Of a stretch of 64,000 nucleotides of DNA, positions 46,050-58,310 are shown one piece after another (the first letter of the stretch is position 1; every line of letters begins with the position of its first letter). The stretch comes from Apoda limacodes (taxonomy: Eukaryota; Arthropoda; Insecta; Lepidoptera; Limacodidae). A model generated the notes under the pieces. The model worked only from the letters and a program-made list of their open reading frames with translations. It was not told where the DNA came from and ran no database searches. The position numbers and the translations under genes are program-made. The DNA lies in NCBI GenBank assembly GCA_946406115.1, contig OX291542.1, positions 1,884,959 through 1,948,958 of the forward strand, read 5' to 3'.

Positions 46050-46760
46050 TACTTTTTTCCCCGCCTGATGGTAAGCAGTCGCCGTAGCCTATGGACGCTG
46101 CAACACCAGGGGTATCACACGTACGTTGCCGACCCTTCAGAAATAATTAATAAGTTCTTTTTTGAAGAACTCTATATTGTAGTCTTTAGAGAACACCTTG
46201 CAGGGAGCTCATTCCACAAACCAAGTGTTCGCGGGAGGAAGTTTCCCTAAAACCGCACTGTACGCAACCATTTTGGTTCTTAAATGTGAGAATGAATTCC
46301 CTGCCGATGGCGAGGGTTGCGATGGTAGAAAGTAGCCGTGGGCATCATTTCGAAAAATTCCTCAGAATACATTCCATTGTACAAGCGGTAGAACACACAC
46401 AGAGAGGCAAAGTCTCTCCTCAGACTCAAGGGCTCGACACGGCAAGTAAGTTTGGGATCGTCGATAATTCTCGCAGCTCGTCGTTGAACTGAGTCAAAAT
46501 GGCCAAGGTGCACCCGCCCCGAGATGGCAGCAGTACTCCATATGGGGCCGAACTTACGACTTGTAAAGCAGCAACCTTTGCCCCGACCCCAAGTTTTTTT
46601 GACGCCAGCTTCACCTTGTCTTGCAGATAATCTCAGAACTGAACATCGCTGGAGATGTCAACACCAAGGATCCCAATGCTCTTAGAGATGGAGACGGGAG
46701 TGTTCTGAAATTGTGGGACCACAGTGAATGGGGTTTTCTTAGCTGTGAATACTGTAGTAT
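46050..46760 (-). pseudogene. Jockey-like LINE fragment, reverse strand
   Basis: The minus strand reads FDSVQRRAARIIDDPKLTCR, then RRDFASLCVFYRLYNGMYSE and EFFEMMPTA, then the LPR...WNELPARCSLKT-like end, matching the C-terminal part of the family at 762-1880. Both LINE copies also share a block containing cacagtgaatggggttttct (at about 1499 and 46720). The poly(A) end is missing. Multiple frame breaks. Confidence 0.8.
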
Positions 46761-48059
46761 ATACCACATATACACCTCCCAATATAATGGTATTTTTTTT
46801 AAATAATAATTAAACTGACGATTAAAAATTGCTGTTTAAAAGTTTATTTGAATAAAATATTTTTGAGTTTGAGTTAAACATACGAGAAAAAAGGAACAAA
46901 AATCATTTTATTGCTGAAGTATAAAATATTAAAAATATATAAGCAATAATCTATCAGTCTGAATTTTGATTAGTAAAATTGTTTTATGGTTTCACATTCG
47001 TTTTCCCGGTCCACAGATTCCAGAGTATAGCCCGGCCCACCAAGCACAGACGAAAGCAGCCAGCTCAAGTATGATGTTCTACTGCCGCCGAGCCAACCGA
47101 CGCTCCGCACCGCATCGACAATACGTATTTTTAGTATAGACAACTAGACACGTAAGTTTTAGGTATCTATAATATAACAATATGTCTATTGCTAAGTATT
47201 TTTAATATGTACCTTTTAAATCTTTTTTAACCTATGACTATTTTTTCATATCCCAATGTCTAGTATAATAACTAAGCTAGAAATTATTTATGAACGGTTA
47301 GTGGAAATCAAAACCTATCTCATTAAAACCGGACCTCAAAGAAGGCAAAGTTCAGAGTCAACACAGCAAAAAATTCAGCAAGCGAAAGAATTTAACACTC
47401 GTTTGTAGTGTATAGTGTCTGAAATTAAAATACAAACAGAATCACACGAGTAAGATAGTGATCAGTAAATGAGTTGATAGGGAATATTAAAGAAATCTAT
47501 GTATAAGCGGGTCTGGTCCGCGGCGGCACAGGCCGCTGCTGGCTGTGGCTGGTACACGCACTCGAGCTGCACAGAATGCACCAACAAGAAGCACTCTCAC
47601 GCTCCTCAACTCAATAATATCCTCAAACAACGTAGATTTATTTGCTGATACAATAGGAGAAATTATATCTGCAACGCGTATCCACCTTGCGTACTGCAGT
47701 TCACAACGGTAGATCACACTATTATGGGCTGTGTATTTCATTTTAATTGTTATTTTATATTTTACTTTCATAGTTATTTTATATTTATTTTGTTTACATT
47801 GTTATTAAGTAGGTATTAATTTCTTAGGCGGATGCTCTAGCGTAAGTGTAAAGGTTTTATGTACAGTTATTTATAAATTTAATATAGTTAGTCTGTAAGT
47901 GTATAGTAAATAACTAATTTTAACTGATTGTAAACGCTTTGGGTTACCTGTAAGTTTACGATTTTACCAATAAATAAATAAATCAATAAACTTTATTTTA
48001 AGTTTGCATGTCACAAGAGAGGTAGAAACTTCAGAAAGTATAGATATAGGCACAGAAAC
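46761..48059. other. Intergenic or element-leader DNA, no gene seen
   Basis: Lies just 5' of the Ty3/Gypsy gag remnant and may include its degraded leader or LTR, but no LTR pair or primer-binding site could be identified. The CG-rich patch at 47030-47110 and the 94-codon minus frame at 47487-47771 have no recognisable product. Confidence 0.35.
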
Positions 48060-50640
48060 CGAAAAAATGGAATCCGAAAATTTTGATATAAAAACTGCTA
48101 TCTCCCTGTTGCCAATTATGACAAGCTAGGAGCAGGTAACTACCCAACTGATTGATAGCATTCAGTTATACGGGTCCATGCTCAACGACGCAGCCAAAAA
48201 GTAATTAATAGAATTCGTCCTTAAGACACGGCTCTTAGCTAGCGCCAGACTTAGGCTTAAATCTTATTGCGTGACTGTAGACTCACTGTTGAAGGACATG
48301 CGCAAACACCTTATTCAAAAAAAATCAGCTGTCGCCCTTCAGTCGCAAATGTTGACTACTAGGCAGGGACGTAGGTCTATAGAGAAGTTTGGCTCAGATT
48401 TGGAAGAGTTATTTGTAAACTTGACCTTAGCCCAAGCAGATGGAAACGAACAAAAATATGAGGTTCTCCGTCCACTGAACGAAAAGATAGCGATAAAGCG
48501 TTTCGCAGACGGTCTTAGCAATTCCCGTCTCAGTACCATTATCGCTTCCCGTCCGTTCCATTCCGGAAGGAAGCTATTAGGGCCGCTTTTGACGAACATT
48601 CGTTAGCCCCTAGCGAAGAACCGGTCACGCACTTTAAGAGCAACCGCGGCATGAGACATAGCACCCGCGGTAGAACCGCTGCAAGTTCCAACTACAATAG
48701 GTATAATTCGCAAGTTAACCAATACATAACAGTTACCTTACCTTTTCATAACAGTTCCGGATTTTTCTGATCTCGTAATCATGGAAAGCGCACATGAGGC
48801 TCCATACGTTATAGAGGTCACGAAAATTTTCACAAAACATGTAGTTTGTCGAAAAACGGGATAACCCTATGTATGCCCACAGGCAACGGCCCCAACAGGT
48901 ACACGCAAGTACACGTTTTCACGTATCCCGCCTCGTTGTGAAATTATGAAATTGATTCCTTGTTCGGCAAGCGAAGATTGTTTAGTTTTAGCTCACGAAA
49001 TTCTAAGGTTTTCCATTGCCGGAATAGTAGCGAAACCTTATCAAGGACGCATTCCTGTAAAAATGCTAAACACAAGAGACCGAGAAGCCAAAATCTATTA
49101 ATCTCAATTACAGGTTTAATCTATTTACAAACTTCGACGTTTTTTGATTTAACAAGGAAAATAAATCCGTGGATAGGGTTAAGCCTCTGTTCGAAATACT
49201 CGATTTAGGCTACCTAAATAGGGAAGAGCGTTTAAGTATTCAACAGATTTGTGCGAAATACGCTAATGTATTTCATTTACCAGGGGACAATTTATCTGTC
49301 ATTAACTTGATGGAACATAACATTGTTTTAAAAGAAAACGTTACACCTATTTACGTTAAGCCTTACAGAGTCCCCCAAGCTTTAAAAAGTGAGATAGAGA
49401 GACAGGTACAAGACATGCTCAAAAATGATATCATAGAGGAGACTGTATCAGAATGGTAGAGCCCAGTTTTGTTAGTAACCAAGAAAGCTGATAAATCGAA
49501 TCAGGAAAAGTGGAGATTAGTTGTCGATTATAGACAGTTAAACAATAAAATACAAGACGATAAATTTCCATTACCTTACATTACCGAGATATTAGACTCA
49601 TTGTCCGGTAGCATTTATTTTTCAAAATTAGACCTTTCTCAGAGCTACTGCCAGCTATCCTTAAATCCAGAATCGCGTTAATATTAAGTTTAAACAAGAT
49701 GTATCAGCTTTCTTTGGACAAGAGCTCTCGTAAGTGTACCGCGTTTACCACAGGAAAACAGTACCAAATGAAATGCTGTCCCATGGGTCTCAAAACAAGT
49801 GCAAGTGTTTTTTCCAGACTTATGACCATTGGAATGGCAGGACTTAATTTTGACAAGTGTTTTATTTATTTAGACGATTGCGTTGTCATAGGAAAATCTA
49901 TGGAACATCATAATAAAAATCTCATATGCGTACTGAACCGATTACGTCAGGTCAACCTTAAATTGAACCCAATAAAGTGTGAGTTTCTTAACAAGAAATT
50001 ATTTAATTAGGACACCAGATTAAATCACAAGGTATATTTCCAGATCCAGAAAAAATTCAAATTATTAACAGCTATCCAAGGCCAAATAATGTAGACGAAG
50101 TAAAACGATTAGTTGCGTTCGCAAACTACTACCGTCGCTTCATATCACGTTTCGTTGACATAGTATTTCCGTTAAACGCCTTATGCAAGAAAAATCCTAT
50201 ATTTGAATGGACTAGCGATTGCGAGAACGCATATCTAAATTTAAAATCAGCTTTATTTAACCCACCAGTTTTGGATTATCCCGAGTTTTCCGAGACCAAC
50301 ACCTTCCATTTACAAACCGATGCTTCAAAAATAGGACTAGGTGCAGTTTTATCAAATTGCAATGGCAAAGTCGTAACTTATACTAGTAAGAGCTTAACAG
50401 CAGCTCAGACAAGGTATCCCATTATAGACCTTGAGTTACTAGCCATTTTATGGGCAGTACGTCACTTCAAACCGTATTTAAATGGTAGAAAATTTAAAAT
50501 CTTTACCGACCATAGGCCCCTTGTTTATTTATTTGCCTTAACCGACCCATCCAGCCGACTGACAAAGTTTAGTTTGTATTAAGAGGAGTATGACTTTTTT
50601 CGTTCCGGGCCGACTCAATGCAGCTGCAGACTACATGTGA
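48060..50640 (+). pseudogene. Ty3/Gypsy retrotransposon, gag-pol remnant
   Basis: Gag-like sequence runs from an ATG near 48067 through 48606, with in-frame stops and a segment reading FADGLSNSRLSTIIASR. The polymerase starts near 49169. Visible blocks are VVDYRQLNNK, FSKLDLSQSYCQL, CPMGLKTSASVFSRLM, the catalytic FIYLDDCVVIG (about 49862), FANYYRRFI and a tether-like FEWTSDCENAY. The RNase H has LQTDASKIGLGAVLS, DLELLAILWAVRHF and KIFTDHRPL. The reading changes frame twice (near 49690 and 50010) and meets stops at 49457 and 49679. It ends with a VPGRLNAAADYM motif at about 50637, and no integrase or 3' LTR follows. The protease is not clearly present. Confidence 0.85.
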
Positions 50641-52139
50641 TATCAGAAGGTTTTTAATTCCCATATTGATTTCCGATATTAGATTTTAATATCGGAATTT
50701 AACGTATTTTTCATAAAGTTGTATTAGATACAAGACGTTTTTAAATTAATATATATTTGTAATCAAAATAAAAATAAAACAATTACTGTGATGATTACAC
50801 TGTAAAAAAACAAAAATCTGAAATCAATTTTAATAAATATATTTAAAAATAGCACAACCTATGAACAAAATCTAAATTAAAAATAGCTTCTGAAATAACT
50901 TCACTAAAATACTTAATCAAAAATTAACAAGAGAATAAAACTACTAATGCTGTACTATTTATTTATTTCTTTGGAAACCACCTCTTTTCTTCATAATGCG
51001 TTCATAGAAACTCGTCCACTTGGAATATAATTACTAAAACATAACAGATTTCAGGACAGCACTCTATACTCAACTTATGGGTGACTCTTCTCAGCTGTGT
51101 AGACTCTCATCTGGCCGCCGCTTACTCGGGTGGGATAGTCATTTCGGCTGCAGGTCACACTGGGGCCTTCCCACCTAAACCTAAATCGCACGTAGGCTCG
51201 TGGTGTCATAGAGTTCTATTTCGTGTTTTGGTGTTTGCCAACTTGTGTTAGCAGTGTTGCGACTGACTGTACATGATAATTGCTAGAGCTAATTGTAGTA
51301 GTTTACTTACCTAGAAACTTGCTTGTTCCGCGACACTCCCCATGGATGAAGAGTGCATTATAAACGGAGTGAATTGTTGCGACCACTCCTTTGGTTATTT
51401 TTCTAACCTTCCAGTCGATTGGGCAAGTCTAGTGCGCAAGCAACGGCTGCGCCAGTCATATGCTTAGACGGTGACTGCACTACAGGCTCCTTGTGTGGGC
51501 AAGCGGTTGCGGTGAACAGTATTTTATTTAACTTTATTTGTTGACAAGGAGGCGGAGTTAGATTACAAATTACGAACGATACAGTTTTAGACAAATTTAA
51601 AGTATCTAAATGATTGATAAAATTGATTGAAGATAAAATTAATTACATTGCTTATAATTATTGAACATGAATATGCTAATAACCTTTAAAAAAAAATGTA
51701 TTTTACTTACGATCCGCTAGGTCTTTTGACGCCTTTAATAACGATAGGAAAGGTATTGTTTTAAAGAATCTGGCGCTTGGTAAGTAGTTGAGATGAGATA
51801 TAGAATTTAACCTTTAAACCATTTGTAAACCATCGTGTCGGGGAAATCTCCAAGATAACTAAAATTAGAGAATGGCAATGGGTTCCCTCAGCAATGAACG
51901 TTAATAAAAACTAATAGTTTGGTGGCTCTAGAAAGATGGTTTAACGGTTCAGTTTTTTAATTTTGGGTAAAAATTAATGGCCTAATGAACCATGTGTGCC
52001 AGTTCCTACTATAGAGTGTACCACAAATGCCTAAATCCTGGTCGTAAATACACTTTTATAAATATAACTCCTTAAAATTGTAAAAATATTTTTCTTGGTA
52101 CAGATTACTGCGAGTTACTGCTAGAGGTAATCAATTTCT
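50641..52139. other. Intergenic DNA between two retroelement remnants
   Basis: No supported gene. A moderately GC-rich stretch at 51060-51560 might be single-copy or LTR-derived. The 63-codon minus frame at 51403-51594 has no motif. Confidence 0.35.
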
Positions 52140-53572
52140 AAGATTGTAAAATTAGCGAAGGAACAGAACTCGTTGATGGAGAGTGCTACAGCAGTTTTAT
52201 CCACTACCACTGCCAGCTAAAGACTACACCGATGGAGAACTTCATCTTCTCCGACAGAGTCAAGAAGATAGTTTCGAACGAGATTTAACCAGCATTTGCC
52301 GAAGGGATATGTCCTCCGCAAAATCAGATTAAGAATTTTGATACCTATATGGACGAGAACGGTCTTCTCCGACTTAATAGCCGAACAAAGGCTGCCACTA
52401 ACGTCTGGGACGTTACGAGTATGCGTTCTATCCAATTGTTTTAGATGGACAACACCACTTCGTAACAGTACACGAGTATTTGCTTATCAAGAATGGGCTA
52501 GACATGGAAAATATAACGAGACTAGTATTTAATGAACTTAGCCAGCGTTTCTGGATTATTCGAATTCAGCCTACGGTTTGTCGTTTAAATATAGCATCTT
52601 CAAGAATTTCACCTGATCTTCCGCTAGAAAGGCTTGATCATCAGAAACCCTTTACTAAAACCGGGCTTGATTATTTTAGTCCCATCGATATTACAATGGG
52701 AATAAAACATGAAAAGCATAATGTTGCGCTATTTACTTGCCTCGTTACAAGGGCAGTTCACTTAGAACTAGTTGAAAGCCTTACCGCAGATGCCGCCATT
52801 GTGGTTTTGCGTCGCTTTACGGCTTTATCGCCAGACGGGGATGTCCTGAAACTGTCATGAGTGACGATGGAACCGCTTTTGAAGGAGCAAATAGAGAATT
52901 TAAAAAGGAATGGGAAATTGTCTCTCAAGAAATTCAAGACTTGTAGCTATCAAACCAATTTAATGTAAATTTATTCCACCCTGTTCTTGTTTCATGGGAG
53001 ATGCATGGGAACATCACTTTCAGACCATAAAATGAGCCCTGAAAGCCACATTAAAAGAGAAAGCATCAAAGGAGGAGACACTTCCAACCCTGTTTACAGA
53101 AGACAGCCAGGAAGGTGTTCAAGCTAGCGAATTTAAGAACACTTACACACGTTGCAGTATCAGCAGATGATTGTGAATCTCTTACCCATAATAATTTTCT
53201 GTTAGGATCTTCAAGTGGATTACCACGTCATTCTTTGGATGATAGAGACTTACATAAACGTCCTGAATAGCGCAAAGCTCTTCGTCTGGAAGATCATTAC
53301 TGGGAAGGTGGATAAAGGAATACTAGCTGACGCTCACAACAAGACCAAGATGTAATTCATCTACACCTAACTTACAAACCTTGTTCTAATTGTTGACGGA
53401 AACTTAACCCGAGGATTTGGCCACGTGGTATTATAGATACGACATAGCCAGGAAAAGATGGAATCGTTAGAATAGCAGATGTGAAGACACAAGCGGATGT
53501 ATTGAGGAGACCGGATCGAAAATTGATTAGGCTGCCAGTTGAGGGGGTTAAGCCAGAATTGTCAGCTTAAAT
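52140..53572 (+). pseudogene. BEL/Pao retrotransposon 3' remnant (integrase and C-terminus)
   Basis: Reading across frames: a block like DENGLLRLNSRTKAAT near 52350, then LVFNELSQRFWIIR, then PLERLDHQKPFTKTGLDYF, HNVALFTCLVTRAVHLELVE and SDDGTAFEGANREFKKEW. These are the zinc-binding, core D and second D regions of a BEL/Pao integrase. The C-terminal IVRIADVKTQADVLRRP with KLIRLPVEG (53465-53550) matches the domain that ends BEL/Pao polyproteins. Many stops and frameshifts. It is a different, much older copy than the element at 57036-63291. Confidence 0.8.
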
Positions 53573-53701
53573 GAGTAAGGCTAGTGTACCTTACGGAGAG
53601 GGCTATGTTGACGATACCGGCACCTTAGTTTTAAAGTTTTATAATATAAATTTAAGGGCAGATTTTGTATATTTTTGACTAGATAGATAGAAGCGTTTGA
53701 G

Positions 53702-54035
53702 ATGTGGTGCTATAGACGCATGCTGGCTATAAGTTGGACTCATCGAGTTACCAATGAGAAGGTTTTACGGCGGGTTGACCGAAAACGCGAACTTTTGCAG
53801 ACTATCAAAAAGAGAAAAGGTTGTATATTTAGGCCATGTGCAAAGATGATGGGCAAAGTCGCAGGAAAAAGGAAAGTAGGTCGGAGGAAGAAGTCTTGGT
53901 TGCGTAACATCAGGGAGTGGACTGGGATCGCGAGTGCAGCCGAACTATTTTGCCTCGCTGGAGACAGGGAGAGATTTGCGGAGCTGACTACCAACCTTCA
54001 CTAGTTGGAGAGGCACTATTAAAAGAAGAAGAAAG
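53702..54035 (+). pseudogene. RTE-type LINE C-terminus with trinucleotide tail
   Basis: The 100-codon frame reads MWCYRRMLAISWTHRVTNEK, VLRRVDRKRELLQTIKKRKG, then KRKVGRRKKSWLRNIREWTG and AAELFCLAGDRERFAEL, the usual C-terminus of RTE-clade LINEs. It is followed by aaaagaagaagaaagaagag, consistent with the short-repeat 3' tails of that clade. 5'-truncated. The endonuclease fragment at 19890-20620 may belong to the same clade. Confidence 0.75.
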
Positions 54036-54482
54036 AAGAGGATGCACTTGCTTGTTTTCGTTTCCAATTGTTGTGTGATTGCGAAATATTATATTGGATG
54101 GGATTCATTGAACAATTTTGCGGTAATTTCTTGTAGTCGACAGTGGTCTTGATCCATCGACTTACAGACTGTGAATACACGTTATTGAAAGGTTTCCTAA
54201 AACTATTAACAAAAAATCAAAATTACTTGAACGTTTCGTTGCTGAAAGTGTTGATTAACTTCCCCTAGGAAGCCCTTGCTGGGCAAATGGCAGGACGTTC
54301 AATGAAATAAGGTAAATACAATGTAGGCTGCGAACGATGTACAGCGGAGGTCTTAACTGGGTCGGTTATATTAATAATAAACCTTTAATTAGATTTATGA
54401 ATATTATCTAGCCTACCTACTGACTAATCAGCGAAAGAGTTTGTGAATGATGTGCTGTGAGCAGAGCTAGAATCGTCAATTT

Positions 54483-54850
54483 TTAGGGTTCCGTACCTCA
54501 AAAGGAAAAAACGGAACCCTTATAGGATCACTTTCTTGTCCGTCCGTCTGTCAAGACCCTTTTTCTCAGGAATGTGTAGAGGTATAAAGCTAAAATATAT
54601 ATCAAATTATCAAGTGTACTGTCCCTTGGAACTGTGAAAAAATCAAACGTCTAAGTCAACGCAATCAAAAGATACAGCCGTTTATGCCGCATATTTCAGC
54701 AAACTTTCGAAACTCGCAAGAGAATCTAAACCTACATGGTACTAACCGTGAACTCAGAATCTTGAAATTTGGTTCGAAACATCGTCTTATAGCACAGATA
54801 AAGAAAAAATTGCGAAAGCCATAAATTTTTAGTTACATCATATAATAAGA
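54483..54850 (+). repeat. GGTTCCGTACC-type interspersed repeat
   Basis: Begins tttagggttccgtacctcaa, has cggaacccttataggatcac and tccgtccgtctgtcaagacc, and continues to about 54850 with a caaactttcgaaactcgcaa block. Boundaries approximate. Confidence 0.6.
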
Positions 54851-54974
54851 ATATTTTTAATAATGTACAACAACATATAATAAGTTTGCACGTAACCGTC
54901 GTTGCGCGATTCAGACTCTCACTTGGCAGGCTTGATTGAATGAAAGAATCGTTAGGGCACCAATTTCTTTCTTT

Positions 54975-55510
54975 GAGCCGCAGTTTCTCAAAATATTTCC
55001 CTTAGGGGGGGAGTTATGGTGTCATCAATTTTTTGTATGGGATTAAAATTTTTTTTTTTTTAGATACCCACCGTGAAGGGTATCAAATGAAAGGGCTTAA
55101 TGAGCCGGTTCTAGAAATAAATATAAAGATCTGAAGTTTAAGGAACCGTCTCACATTGCAATATTCAAAAATTCAAAAAAAATACTAAATTTTACTTATT
55201 TTCTAAATTAATTTCAGGGAGTTAAAACTGAGGATATAAAATATCATTTAAAGTATATATTAGGGAAAAATACTGAGTCGTCTTGTACCTGGAGGGGCCC
55301 AAACTTGGTATGTTTTGAAAATACTTTTTGGATTTCAAGAAAAAAAGTATCCAAAAGGTAATAGTGTGGTAAATTTTTAGAACCGGCTCATCAAGCCCTT
55401 TTATTTGATACCCCACACGATGGGTTTCTAAAAAAAAATTTTTAAACCCCATACAAAAAAAAAAATTATTAATAAAAGGGAAATATTTTGAGGAACTGCG
55501 GCTCAAAATG
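54975..55510. mobile_element. Fold-back MITE with ~140-bp arms
   Basis: Left arm 54975-55115 (gagccgcagtttctcaaaat ... atgagccggttctagaaa) and right arm 55376-55510 (tttttagaaccggctcatca ... gaggaactgcggctc) are inverted copies. The ~260-bp loop includes an exon-like but unsupported minus-strand frame (55222-55695). Confidence 0.8.
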
Positions 55511-57035
55511 ATTGTTTTGCCCTGTGTGCCAAACGGCAAAACTCTACATCGATTTGCGGTTTTCGAGCGAAATTGCCGTTGTACACCTGCCACTATATCC
55601 GCAAGTTCCAATTCTATGTCAGCATGCATTCTGCGAGATTCTGCGTCCGCCTTATAATTATCGCTGGAACTTATGTATGACGCTAATATAAACAAACAGC
55701 GTTCCTCGAACCACTACAGATTTCTTTTCTTAAGTTACTTAAATGGGGGAATTGAACGTCCCCCATTCTGTTAATATATTTTATTATGAAACTAGCGTTT
55801 GCCAGCGGCTTCGCTCGCCCTAAATTTGGTTATTAGCGTAGGATTCTTACGGAAACTCTTCAATTATAAAAAAAAAACCTGATAAACTCTCCCTCCATCT
55901 CTCTCTCTCTCTTTCTCCTCTCTTTTTCTCAAAAATAATAAATAATTAACTACTAAAAACTAATTAACTAATGGATTAACCTCGCGAGCATTATACAAAC
56001 TTTGAAACCCCATTTAAGGGATGAGTTTTGGAAGATCCTTTCTTAGCGCACGCCTACATCATAATAGCTATATATGTGCTAAATTTCAGCTCGATCCGTC
56101 AAGTGGTTGGAGCTGTGCGTTGATAGATCAGTCAGTAATAGTTACTTTGGGCTAACGCTAACTTTAACCTGCGACTTTGTTTACGTAGAAGGTGAAAATA
56201 TTTTTAAATAATACGTAGCGCCCTTCCCCCTCATGACTGCCCGCCGGTCTCGCACATCATAAATGCGCGTGCAGTACTTGATCATTATTTTGCTGCGATG
56301 TTAATTTAAAACTGCGATATGTCCTAAGCTATTCAGTCAAATCGAATGATGTAAAGGGCAATTATGTTTTAAATTAAATACTTGTGATGAATAACGTATT
56401 TATTTGGATATGGATTAATAGCATGCTTACAAAAACACCGTCGCAAATAATGCATTATTTTAGAACAAATTTGGTTAGCATTAAAAGGTTATAGTGAAGC
56501 AACCTTAGAAGGTAGACATATTCTGTCGTACATAATTTTTGCAACACTTTAACCGTTCACGCAGCGCGCTCAGCTGAAGCTCTCAAAAGGAATCAATAAA
56601 CCCCGATTTTGAAACATTCTTTATTGGTGCTGCACTCCTGTTGGTCTTAGTGTAATTATATATAGCCTTATAGCCTTTCTCGATAAATGGGCTAACACTG
56701 AAAGATTTTTTTAAATAGGACCAGTAAGTTCCTGAGATTAGCGCATTCAAGCGAACACACAAACTCTTCAGCTTTATACTCTTAATAATAATATTATTAT
56801 AGAAGAAGATTTGCTTATGTTTTTATGTGAGTTTAATCTATTTTGAAAAAAATCGAATTGAGTTGTCAAACATGTGTCAAAATAAAATGTAATTTAAATC
56901 AAAGGCACTAAGGCGTTTTGATGTCAACTTCGAAGCAAATGACCACCACCACCACCACCACTTTCTACCCCTTTTTAACCCTGTTAGGGGATGAATTTTA
57001 ATAAAATACGAAACACGTCTTCCATTAATTCTGTT
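55511..57035. other. Older repeat-rich DNA disrupted by the BEL/Pao insertion
   Basis: 55795-56150 contains aaactagcgtttgccagcgg, cttcgctcgccctaaatttg and gctaaatttcagctcgatcc, phrases I associate with common lepidopteran LINE/SINE 3' regions. A CAC repeat lies at 56943-56961. The sequence right of the BEL/Pao element (from 63297) continues similar repeat text (tgctaaatttgaagtagatt). Confidence 0.45.
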
Positions 57036-57221
57036 TGTTTGATACACAAACATAAATATTTAATGTGGCAACATTTTTTTATTTTCATCTTTGATGATAT
57101 ACTCTGTAACTCTCTCTGTTAGCTCTGTGTCAATGACCAGTAACATAAAACTTAATATAAGTTTATTAAATAATAAAACCAAGTTTTATTTAAATATTCC
57201 ATGTGGAAGCTATATTCTACA
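57036..57221 (+). repeat. 5' LTR of BEL/Pao element
   Basis: 186 bp, TGTTTGATACACAAAC... to ...GCTATATTCTACA, with AATAAA at 57171-57176. Identical by eye to 63106-63291. Confidence 0.95.
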
Positions 57222-57225
57222 TAGT

Positions 57226-57240
57226 TGGTCCTTCGAAAAT
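57226..57240 (+). promoter_or_regulatory. Primer-binding site
   Basis: TGGTCCTTCGAAAA starts four bases after the 5' LTR, as expected for pairing with a tRNA 3' end terminating ...CGAAGGACCA. The tRNA identity was not determined. Confidence 0.6.
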
Positions 57241-57668
57241 TCATATTAGAAGATTATATAACAGTGTTCTTGAAGAAAATCATAAGAATTCAATCTCGCA
57301 AGAAAGATCCAGCGGCTTGTTATACAATTACTGTTCTCAACCTGCCCGGGAGTCCCGCTGTGAAGCTGTTACAAGGAGGAAAGTATTTTCTATATAAGAG
57401 TAATAATATCGTCATTTTGGGTTCTAGTAGAACTTATATTTCTTGTAAAATAAAAAGTACGCCCGCCGCCATTGTTACGTTGGCAACCTTGGATGACGCC
57501 GACTCAAGCCGAGTGGTAATTCTTCGCTTCGCGCGCTTTTGGTGTGGATTGGCAGCATTGAGCAGCTGTCAATTTCGCAACTTCAATAAAGCAAACAAGA
57601 AGTAAACAAACCAATATAGTGCAGTGCAGTGCGTTTATTATTTACAAGTGTATATTGTTGTGTTCATT

Positions 57669-58310
57669 ATGGCAGAACAACTTGCTCGTTTACGTACTAA
57701 ACGCGGTTCGTTGAAAGGAATAATTACAAGGATCGAGACCTTTGTAAATGACTCTGCAAGTCTGGCCTCTTCCAGTAGAGTGATGCTGGAGGCAAGACGG
57801 GACAAACTTGTAACTACTCTCAAAGAATATGAGGAAATTAATATCGATATATCATCAATATGTTTAGAACAGGAAGATAAAGAAAACGTTTCTGAAATTG
57901 AATCTAAATATTACAATGTATGTTCAAAAATTAATGAAGCTTTGAAATTATTGTCCGATAATGAGAAAGCTCAATGTAGCAATGTGTCCAACTCGAAGCT
58001 TCCAAGTATTGACATCTCAATTTATGATGGTAAAGACTTCACTAAATATAAGCCATTTATAGATTTGTTTTCAGCTTTAATTGACAACAATAAAACTCTG
58101 TCTAATATTCAGAAACTTTTTTATCTTAGGAAATATTTAGTATCAGATGCATTAGCAGTCATTGTAAATTTACCATTAGTAAACGAATCCTATCCAGAAG
58201 CCTTACATCTTCTTAAAAAACGCTTTGACAATAAGCCTCGACTTATTTCTAATCATATAAATGTTCTCTTGGACTTCCTTGTATGCAAAAAGGAACAGCA
58301 ATCAATTTAA
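57669..58310 (+). CDS. BEL/Pao gag N-terminal region (DUF1759-like)
   Basis: The start chosen is the ATG at 57669 (MAEQLARLRTKRGSLKGIIT) rather than the in-frame ATG at 57624, because this is the usual BEL/Pao N-terminal sequence. Residues near 120-200 contain IYDGKDFTKYKPFIDLFSAL, then FYLRKYL and the PEALHLLKKRFDN block typical of the DUF1759 gag domain. The frame ends at TAA 58308-58310 after LVCKKEQQSI. The expected continuation lies one base back (-1) at the aaaaagg run near 58287, where the next frame takes over with KGTAINLRSF. A homopolymer error, a mutation or programmed slippage could explain this. Confidence 0.85.
   Translation: MAEQLARLRTKRGSLKGIITRIETFVNDSASLASSSRVMLEARRDKLVTTLKEYEEINIDISSICLEQEDKENVSEIESKYYNVCSKINEALKLLSDNEKAQCSNVSNSKLPSIDISIYDGKDFTKYKPFIDLFSALIDNNKTLSNIQKLFYLRKYLVSDALAVIVNLPLVNESYPEALHLLKKRFDNKPRLISNHINVLLDFLVCKKEQQSI

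Noticed and set aside
47487..47771. 94-codon minus-strand frame in a GC-rich patch
   Set aside because: No recognisable domain or gene signals. It may be leader DNA of the adjacent Gypsy remnant.
55222..55695. 157-codon minus-strand frame
   Set aside because: It overlaps the fold-back MITE arm and loop and shows no domain, so a chance frame is more likely.
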